From: Vicinamibacteria bacterium
GTDB taxonomy: Bacteria > Acidobacteriota > Vicinamibacteria > Vicinamibacterales > UBA2999
Length of the DNA stretch: 28,150 bases
NCBI GenBank assembly: GCA_025938035.1
Contig: JAICQE010000036.1
Span: forward strand, 1 to 28,150
Direction: 5' to 3'
A program made the translations under genes and the position numbers. Position 1 is the first letter of the stretch. Every line of letters begins with the position of its first letter. Below, piece by piece: positions 23,164-28,150 of this stretch. Under the pieces are notes generated by a model that made no database searches, had not been told where the DNA came from, and saw nothing but the letters and a program-made list of their open reading frames with translations.

Positions 23164-24440
23164 AAGAACACCTTCAACCGAGCATAGAGGAAATCGCGGC
23201 GGGTCAGCCGGCCGATGACATCGAGCGACGAGCCGGTGAAGACGCCGGCGGAACCCTCGAGCCACACGTTCTCGCGTACGGAGACCGCGCCGATCACGCG
23301 GGCGAATGCGGTCGCGTCCGCCGGGTCGTAGACGCCGAACACACGCAGCGTGCGGGTCTCACGCGCGAACGACCTGTCGGCGGCGAGGACAAGAGAGATG
23401 TCGGTCCGCTCGACCTCCTCGTCGCCCCCACTCCATCCCCACAGGGCGTTCGCGGCAATTCGATAATCGCCGGCCTTGCGATCGACGCCGATTCCAGCCG
23501 TCAGCGAACGCCCCGGCACGCCCCTGACGAGCCGTGTGGATTGCAGTTCATCGTCCACGAATGCCGCCACTTCGCCACGGACGCCCCACAATCCGCGAAC
23601 AGTTTCGAAGTCGCCGCCAATCATCGTGAAACGCGGAAACGATTCCCGAATAACGAGCGCCTGCGACTCCGCGTTCGTGGCAAGCGTGGAAATCGGAAAC
23701 GCGCGCCGCCCACGGTATGCGGAGACACTCCAGTCCACACGGGCAGTTGTGGTCGTGAGCCGCAGCCCGCCCTGCAGGCCCGCGACCCCTGTGGGCTCGG
23801 TTGTCACGGTCGATCGTGGCGCGGACCCTGTCGGGTCCGCGAGACTGAGTGGCGCGGACCCTGTCGGGTCCGCGAGATTGAACGGTGACGAAGGCTCGTC
23901 CAACTGGTCGAAACGGCCGCGGCGGAAATGCGGGACCACGACCGCCTCGAGCGTTGTCGACCGTGGCAGGAACGCCCGGGCGCGCACAAGGCCGACCGGC
24001 AGCCGTGCCTCGCTGCGCCCCTCCATCAGAAAACGCGAGAGATCGAGCGGGTTGACGACGTCGGTCGGCTGAAATTCGTCGAGACGTCCCCATACGAGGC
24101 GGGCGGCTCCAAGGCGCACGTCGAAATGCGGCGTAACGATGTCGAGGTAGAGATCAGCGGGCCGGACGATGACCTCCGTCGTCGTGCCGTCGCCGGACAG
24201 GACGCCTCGATCCGCGAGGAGTCCGTCGACGTAACCCGCAATGTTGAGCCGGAGGTGTGGACCCAGTTCGTCGTGCCGTTCCGCAAACAGACGAACGCGC
24301 GCCTCGACAACCGACTGCCTGCCCGGGGCCTCGTTAACGTCAGGGAGCACGTCGACGATGACCGATGCGTGACCATCGACCTGCGCAAATGCCGGAACAG
24401 AAACGAGGAACGTGATGATCGCTGCCGCGACCGTCCTCAC
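23160..24440 (-). CDS. Outer-membrane beta-barrel-like protein (DUF1302-like)
   Basis: A 426-residue protein with signal peptide MRTVAAAIITFLVSVPAFAQ and a beta-rich body ending in phenylalanine (LYARLKVFF), as in outer membrane barrels. The segment ADLYLDIVTPHFDVRLGAARLVWGRLDEFQPTDVVNPLDLSRF closely follows the DUF1302 pattern. These proteins are usually encoded beside MMPL permeases and LolA-like proteins, which is the case here, and are thought to take part in lipid or hydrophobic-compound transport across the envelope. The GTG start overlaps the permease stop (GTGA), and the stop overlaps the next start. Residues around 185-205 contain an 11-residue tandem repeat, LADPTGSAP-x-S, encoded by two palindromic 33-bp units; in a barrel this would lie in a loop. 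Confidence 0.75.
   Translation of the reverse strand: MRTVAAAIITFLVSVPAFAQVDGHASVIVDVLPDVNEAPGRQSVVEARVRLFAERHDELGPHLRLNIAGYVDGLLADRGVLSGDGTTTEVIVRPADLYLDIVTPHFDVRLGAARLVWGRLDEFQPTDVVNPLDLSRFLMEGRSEARLPVGLVRARAFLPRSTTLEAVVVPHFRRGRFDQLDEPSSPFNLADPTGSAPLSLADPTGSAPRSTVTTEPTGVAGLQGGLRLTTTTARVDWSVSAYRGRRAFPISTLATNAESQALVIRESFPRFTMIGGDFETVRGLWGVRGEVAAFVDDELQSTRLVRGVPGRSLTAGIGVDRKAGDYRIAANALWGWSGGDEEVERTDISLVLAADRSFARETRTLRVFGVYDPADATAFARVIGAVSVRENVWLEGSAGVFTGSSLDVIGRLTRRDFLYARLKVFF
23816..23877. repeat. Tandem 33-bp REP-like palindrome inside the DUF1302-like gene
   Basis: A 29-nt unit containing GCGGACCCTGTCGGGTCCGC occurs at 23816-23844 and again, identical, at 23849-23877, with a 4-nt link. The 33-nt period keeps the frame and adds 11 residues per copy. 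Confidence 0.85.
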
Positions 24441-26755
24441 GCGGCGGATCCGAGCCGCGCGACGGCGGGAGCGCCGAAGAGGCGCGGGAAGAGCGTGATC
24501 ACTGCAGGCACTACCAGCACTTCCGCCAGAAACGCCACGACCATCGTCAGCGCGAGCAGACCGCCGAACCAGGCCGTCGGCTTGTAGGCCGATACGACCA
24601 TGATCCCGTAGCCGAGGCTGTTGATGATTGCCGTCGTCAGCGACGCCCGCCCCTCGTGCATCGTCGCCGCCTCGATCGCCGCCGCGGTCCCGAGCCCGGC
24701 GGTCACCTCGCGCCGGAAGCGGCCGATGAAATGAATGGTGTCGTCATCGACGATTCCGAGAGCCACGCTCGCTACCATCACCGTCGCCACGTTCAGCGAG
24801 ATCCCCAGCCATCCCATCAACCCGAGCACCGCGCAGACCGGCAGCGCGTTGGCGATGATCGCAAGGACGCCGAACCGCGCGGAGCGGAAGACCAGAAAGA
24901 TGACGGCGAACACCGTGAGAAATGCCGTCGCAAAGCTGCTCAACTGCGAGACGACGATGTAGTGATCCAGGCTGGCGAAGAGCCGGCCCGAGCCGGTGAC
25001 GGTTGGAGTAATGCCGCTGCCGGCGAACACAGCCTTCGCCTCTTCCTCGGCGCGGGTGATCTGTTCGAAGACCAGGTCCGAGCTCATCGACGCCAGCTTC
25101 ACGGAGATCTGTGCGCGCGAGTAGTCGCTCGCCACCACGCGATCCAGCTCGCGCCGGCCCTCGTCCGACAAGCCGAAGACGAACAGTTCCTGCGCGATCG
25201 CGTCTGCGCCTGGCGGAACGACCTCCGCCGAGTCGACGCCGCCGTTCAACTCCTTGTTGACCCGCTTGACGTAGTCGGCAACCGAGACCACTTTGCGGAC
25301 GAACGGCAGCCGCTCGAGGCGAAGACGCAGCATCTCCATGCGCCGCAGCGCGTCGGGGGTCTTCATCGACTCCGGTTCGCCTTCGAGCAGGATGTTGAAG
25401 CTGTAGATCCCGGACAGTTCCTTGTCGATGACGTCGGCAGACCGGTGCAGCGGATGGTCCTGCGCGAAGAAGTTGATGTGGTTCGTATCGACGCGCAGCC
25501 AGCGCAGGCCGAACAGGCCTACCGCCATCAACACGCTCGTCACGAGGACAACGCGCTTCGCGTGCCGCATCGAGAAATGCGCAACGCGCTGCATCGGCCC
25601 GAGAAAGTACCGCTCCTGCGGGGCCATCGTCGCAGACGGCTTCAGCATCGTGAGCAAGGTCGGCACCAGCACGAGCGACATCACGAAGTCCACCATCACG
25701 CCGACGGCCGCTCCGACGCCGAAGGCGCGAACGGCGACAACGTTGCTGGTGGCGAGCGACGCCAGGCCGAGTGCCGTGGTCGCGCTGGCGCCGAGCAGCG
25801 GCGCGAACAGATGCCGGACCGACGACTTGAATGCGTGCTCCTTGCTGCCGGTGGCGCGCAGATCCTCCGTGAAGTGCTGCACGATGTGCACGTCGTCCGC
25901 GATGGCGAGGATCATCACCAGCGGCGGCAGCATGCTGGCGAGGACGTTGTAGGAGAATCCCATGAGCACATACAGGCCCATCGTCCAGACGAAGCTGACG
26001 ACAACCGCGCCCATGACCAGCAGCGTGAGCCGCCACGAGCGGAACATGAAGAACAGCGCGCCGACGGTCAGGAGAAGGATCGGCGGTGTGAGGTTCCGCA
26101 GATTCGACTGCGTGACCTTGTTGTAGGTCTCGCTGATCTCGAGGCTGCCGTTGTAGTGCGCCTCCATGCCGTCCGGGAGCCGCGCGTCGACCAGGCCGTG
26201 AATGCGATCGATGACGTCGCCGCGCACGTCGTCGATGCGGTCCTCGTCGAAGGTGACGATGAGGGCCGTGACGGTCCCGTCTTCCGAGACGAGATCACCG
26301 CGGAGCAGCCGGTCCGCGAGCACGCGTTCGCGCACTCGCGCCGCCGCCTGCTGATCGATGACATCGTCGAGGAGCGGTTGAACCTCGATGCCACCGTCGT
26401 CATCCGGTCCGACAGGCAAGCTGGCGACGATATTGGCGGTGGAGAGGCTATGCACACGATCGACGGTGTCCACGCGTGCGATGTTGTCCGTGACCCGACG
26501 GACGAACTCGAGGCCCTCAGGCGTGAACAGCCGCGGCGAGCGGAGCGCGATCAACAGCGTGCGCTGGCCGCCGAATTCCTCGCGGAACCGCTCGTAGGTG
26601 CGGTAAATCGGATCGTCCCGCGAGATCCACATGCTGATGTCGTTGTCGATCGCCGTGACGTTCGTCAGCGGCAGCATGGCCAGGAAGCCGAGGAGGATGG
26701 CCGCGCTGAGCGGCAGACGGAAGCGGTAGATCAGCTCGGCGATGCGCGCGCTCAT
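24437..26755 (-). CDS. MMPL/RND-superfamily permease
   Basis: A 772-residue inner membrane transporter made of two similar halves. Each half has one helix, a large extracytoplasmic domain (about 35-225 and 420-600) and a bundle of five helices. Charged motifs inside the helices, ILAIADDVHIVQHF in half 1 (near 285) and VALGIVDDDTIHFIGRF in half 2 (near 690), match the proton-relay and substrate-export motifs of the MMPL/HpnN-type group. It probably moves lipids or hydrophobic molecules using the proton gradient. With the LolA-like periplasmic protein upstream and the DUF1302-like outer membrane protein downstream (GTGA overlap), it could form an envelope-spanning route. Start ATG 26755 lies 69 nt after the LolA-like stop, across a REP-like palindrome. 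Confidence 0.92.
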   Translation of the reverse strand: MSARIAELIYRFRLPLSAAILLGFLAMLPLTNVTAIDNDISMWISRDDPIYRTYERFREEFGGQRTLLIALRSPRLFTPEGLEFVRRVTDNIARVDTVDRVHSLSTANIVASLPVGPDDDGGIEVQPLLDDVIDQQAAARVRERVLADRLLRGDLVSEDGTVTALIVTFDEDRIDDVRGDVIDRIHGLVDARLPDGMEAHYNGSLEISETYNKVTQSNLRNLTPPILLLTVGALFFMFRSWRLTLLVMGAVVVSFVWTMGLYVLMGFSYNVLASMLPPLVMILAIADDVHIVQHFTEDLRATGSKEHAFKSSVRHLFAPLLGASATTALGLASLATSNVVAVRAFGVGAAVGVMVDFVMSLVLVPTLLTMLKPSATMAPQERYFLGPMQRVAHFSMRHAKRVVLVTSVLMAVGLFGLRWLRVDTNHINFFAQDHPLHRSADVIDKELSGIYSFNILLEGEPESMKTPDALRRMEMLRLRLERLPFVRKVVSVADYVKRVNKELNGGVDSAEVVPPGADAIAQELFVFGLSDEGRRELDRVVASDYSRAQISVKLASMSSDLVFEQITRAEEEAKAVFAGSGITPTVTGSGRLFASLDHYIVVSQLSSFATAFLTVFAVIFLVFRSARFGVLAIIANALPVCAVLGLMGWLGISLNVATVMVASVALGIVDDDTIHFIGRFRREVTAGLGTAAAIEAATMHEGRASLTTAIINSLGYGIMVVSAYKPTAWFGGLLALTMVVAFLAEVLVVPAVITLFPRLFGAPAVARLGSAA

Positions 26756-26798
26756 CCGCCTTCGCTGCTTCGCGCTTCGGCGAGACAGGTCCTCATTT

Positions 26799-26823
26799 CG
26801 TAGTGTCCGCCTTCAGGCGGACC
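26799..26823. repeat. REP-like palindrome in the LolA-like/RND spacer
   Basis: GTCCGCCTTCAGGCGGAC at 26805-26822 with CGTAGT before it. It lies 2 nt beyond the LolA-like stop codon and inside the operon, where a hairpin in the mRNA could set different transcript stability on its two sides. Confidence 0.8.
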
Positions 26824-26824
26824 C

Positions 26825-27613
26825 TCATCGTGACCCCTCGAGCTGACGGCGGGAGAAATCCTGCTCGGTCAGGCCGACGTTGTAATCGATCTTCGAGGTG
26901 GTCAGCTCGGTGCGCGTGCCGTCCCGCTCGTTCGACATGACCACGTCGAGCGCGGTCCAGATGCCTTCGACCTGCTCGAGCTTCTTCACCTCGAGGTGTT
27001 TGACGCGCTCGTTGCGCCGGTTGAAGACGTCCGCGGCGGTGATGACGAACCGGTCTTTCAGCACGAAGCTGACAGACCGCGGAAACTCGGCGCTTTGATC
27101 CTTGGCGCGCGACTCCAGCAGCCAGGCCGGATGGCGCGTGCCGTCGGGCGCGATCCACGACACGTTGTCGGCGGTGAAGGCGTAGGTGTAGTCGGCGATG
27201 TCGCGGCCGCCGATGTCTTCGTAGCTCAGGTCGCTGCCGACGAAGCTTTCGTCCTTCTCCTGGCCGGCGATGCGGCGCACGCGGCCGAGGGCGGGCAGGT
27301 AGAGGAAGCGTTCGTCATCCGCATCCGGATGCTCCCAGACGAGGAAGGCGGTGTTGCGGATGTCATTCGGGTAGGTGAAGCGGATCAGCGCGCGGTCACC
27401 TGTGCCCTTCTGGCCGCGCAGGCGCAGCATCGTCAGGGCGCGTTCGCGGACGCGTCCCTGGCGGTCGTAGAGGCGCATGCGGAGCTCGGCGCGGGAATCA
27501 CGGCCGGTGTTGCGGTCGCGCACCTGGCGGGCCACCCATTCGGCGGTGTCCTGCGCGGCCATCCCGGCCACAAGCGACAGCGCGACGGCGACGGCGATGA
27601 GAACACGAGCCAC
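26825..27613 (-). CDS. Outer membrane lipoprotein-sorting protein (LolA-like)
   Basis: A 262-residue exported protein: signal peptide MARVLIAVAVALSLVAGMAA, then a LolA-fold half-barrel. Typical blocks are RAELRMRLYDRQGRVRERALTMLRL, RALIRFTYPNDIRNTAFLVWEHPDADDERFLYLPALGRVRRIAG and ESFVGSDLSYEDIGGRDIADYTY, which define the group annotated as outer membrane lipoprotein-sorting proteins encoded with RND permeases. It is expected to shuttle a hydrophobic ligand through the periplasm. Translation starts at GTG 27613, with no ribosome site upstream. It is the first gene of a five-gene operon with the permease, DUF1302-like, metallohydrolase and M20 genes, and a promoter is visible directly in front of it. 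Confidence 0.9.
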   Translation of the reverse strand: MARVLIAVAVALSLVAGMAAQDTAEWVARQVRDRNTGRDSRAELRMRLYDRQGRVRERALTMLRLRGQKGTGDRALIRFTYPNDIRNTAFLVWEHPDADDERFLYLPALGRVRRIAGQEKDESFVGSDLSYEDIGGRDIADYTYAFTADNVSWIAPDGTRHPAWLLESRAKDQSAEFPRSVSFVLKDRFVITAADVFNRRNERVKHLEVKKLEQVEGIWTALDVVMSNERDGTRTELTTSKIDYNVGLTEQDFSRRQLEGSR

Positions 27614-27649
27614 CGATCGATTGTGTGAACTCTTTCACAAACTAGTCAA
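27614..27649 (-). promoter_or_regulatory. Sigma70-like promoter of the RND operon, possibly leaderless
   Basis: On the minus strand TTGACT (27649-27644) and CACAAT (27625-27620) are 18 nt apart and match the -35 and -10 consensus at 5/6 and 4/6 positions. Only six nt (CGATCG) separate the -10 from the GTG start, so transcription would begin at or next to the start codon. This agrees with the missing ribosome site. Confidence 0.5.
27624..27639. promoter_or_regulatory. Palindromic operator candidate in the promoter spacer
   Basis: TGTGAA and TTCACA face each other across CTCT, lying between the -35 and -10 and touching the -10. The position and the two-fold symmetry fit a dimeric repressor such as a TetR-type protein; no regulator gene is present in the window. 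Confidence 0.5.
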
Positions 27650-27713
27650 GTTCAGGCGGGGATAGGTGATAGCGATCGCGAAAATGACACCCCCCTGGCG
27701 CGCGCTCGCGTCT

Positions 27714-28150
27714 CTAGTTGTCGGTGGGTTCTTGCACGTTTTCAATGACTAAGGCGCGGATCGGCGCCATTCGTGATTCCAGCGCGACTCCAAGTTGCTC
27801 CTTGAGCGCAGTGGCAAGCGCGGGCGCACTGCTAGCAACTGGTTCGTCGATAGAAGCCCGACTGAACGACCCTCCGGGGGGTGGAATACCCTCCGAACTC
27901 GACACCATGTCGATATCGAACGGCCCATTCAAGTTCGTCCGATCGAATACGGGTCGTCTTAGCAATCTGGAGAGGAAATTGGCGAACGCTGGCATGCGCT
28001 GGCCGTTAGCTTTTACGCGACCATCTATCCAGCTGATTTGGCAATCGCCCTGAACCGGAGTCCGCCCTTTTCTTGATTCAGGATCCGCGCAATCCAAGCT
28101 CGACGATCGAAGCCCGGGGCCAAGCTTTCCGTCAGCACGCGATCGAACGA
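27714..28150 (-). CDS. TIGR03435 family protein, C-terminal part (5' end outside window)
   Basis: The frame is open to the window end: before the TTG at 28097 it continues VRSRADGKLGPGLRRSSLDCAD, equivalent to VARSDGRLGERLRRSTIDCEA in the copy at 5986-6798, so the gene is longer than 127 residues and begins outside. The C-terminus RPVFDRTNLNGPFDIDMV.. LATALKEQLGVALESRMAPIRALVIENVQEPTDN matches the family end (IDKTGLSGNFEFTL.., VQVLVVDQVQRPTED). It is a second member of the acidobacterial family in this window and is diverged from the first in the central region. Its stop lies 100 nt from the RND operon start; both are on the minus strand but separated by that operon's own promoter. Confidence 0.88.
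   Translation of the reverse strand, partial: VRSRADGKLGPGLRSSSLDCADPESRKGRTPVQGDCQISWIDGRVKANGQRMPAFANFLSRLLRRPVFDRTNLNGPFDIDMVSSSEGIPPPGGSFSRASIDEPVASSAPALATALKEQLGVALESRMAPIRALVIENVQEPTDN

Noticed and set aside
22366..23265. Longer version of the metallo-beta-lactamase gene starting at 23265
   Set aside because: The extra N-terminus lies inside the upstream gene and is Arg-rich and non-conserved; TTG 23163 has a ribosome site and a coupled overlap.
24656..26803. A 715-residue open frame on the plus strand opposite the RND permease
   Set aside because: It mirrors the permease codons and gives His/Arg/Asp-rich sequence with no recognisable fold or start signal.

Overview
This is a GC-rich bacterial chromosome segment that most likely comes from an Acidobacteriota genome, probably a soil Vicinamibacteria-type lineage. 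The main evidence is two proteins of the soil-associated TIGR03435 family (5986-6798 and the partial one at 27714-28150), a family expanded in Acidobacteria. Further support comes from many dispersed palindromes of the GTCCGCC..GGCGGAC type that run into reading frames as VRLxAD or GGPAEAGHY peptides. The lineage is inferred from memory of these families; there is no rRNA in the window.

Layout. 1-5964 (+): the end of a rhomboid protease gene, a small cupin, a fused alpha-beta 2-oxoacid dehydrogenase E1, an ABC-2 type exporter pair (ATPase and permease) and a DDAH/amidinotransferase-like hydrolase. 5986-8129 (-): a less GC-rich accessory block that reads, in transcription order, membrane-anchored thioredoxin-like protein, two paralogous exported Cys-rich peptides, and a TIGR03435 protein. 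This block is the best candidate for an undescribed system. 8480-11206 (+): a degenerate receiver domain joined to a very long Ala/Glu/Arg helix built from 53-residue tandem repeats. 11240-18101 (+): a fatty acid beta-oxidation cluster in the fadN-fadA-fadE order, with two alpha/beta hydrolases inserted between fadN and fadA. 18105-20925 (+): DUF1684 lipoprotein, HAD phosphatase, SirB1-like protein and a small exported protein, mostly with overlapping stops and starts.

20990-27613 (-) is a five-gene operon: LolA-like lipoprotein-sorting protein, MMPL/RND permease, DUF1302-like outer membrane protein, metallo-beta-lactamase-fold hydrolase and M20 peptidase. Its last four genes are joined by 4-nt stop/start overlaps. 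A sigma70-like promoter with a palindromic operator in its spacer sits directly upstream, so close to the GTG start that the transcript may be leaderless.

The non-coding DNA is unusual. Three spacers between co-directional genes (543-646, 3208-3368, 13541-13601) are made of short degenerate words: AAATGCAAA, GTCCTTG/GGACCAA and TAGTTGG. Two larger elements (14396-14486 and 20926-20977) can fold as a closing GTGG/CCAC stem carrying two hairpins. No tRNA, rRNA, CRISPR array, transposase or phage gene was seen.
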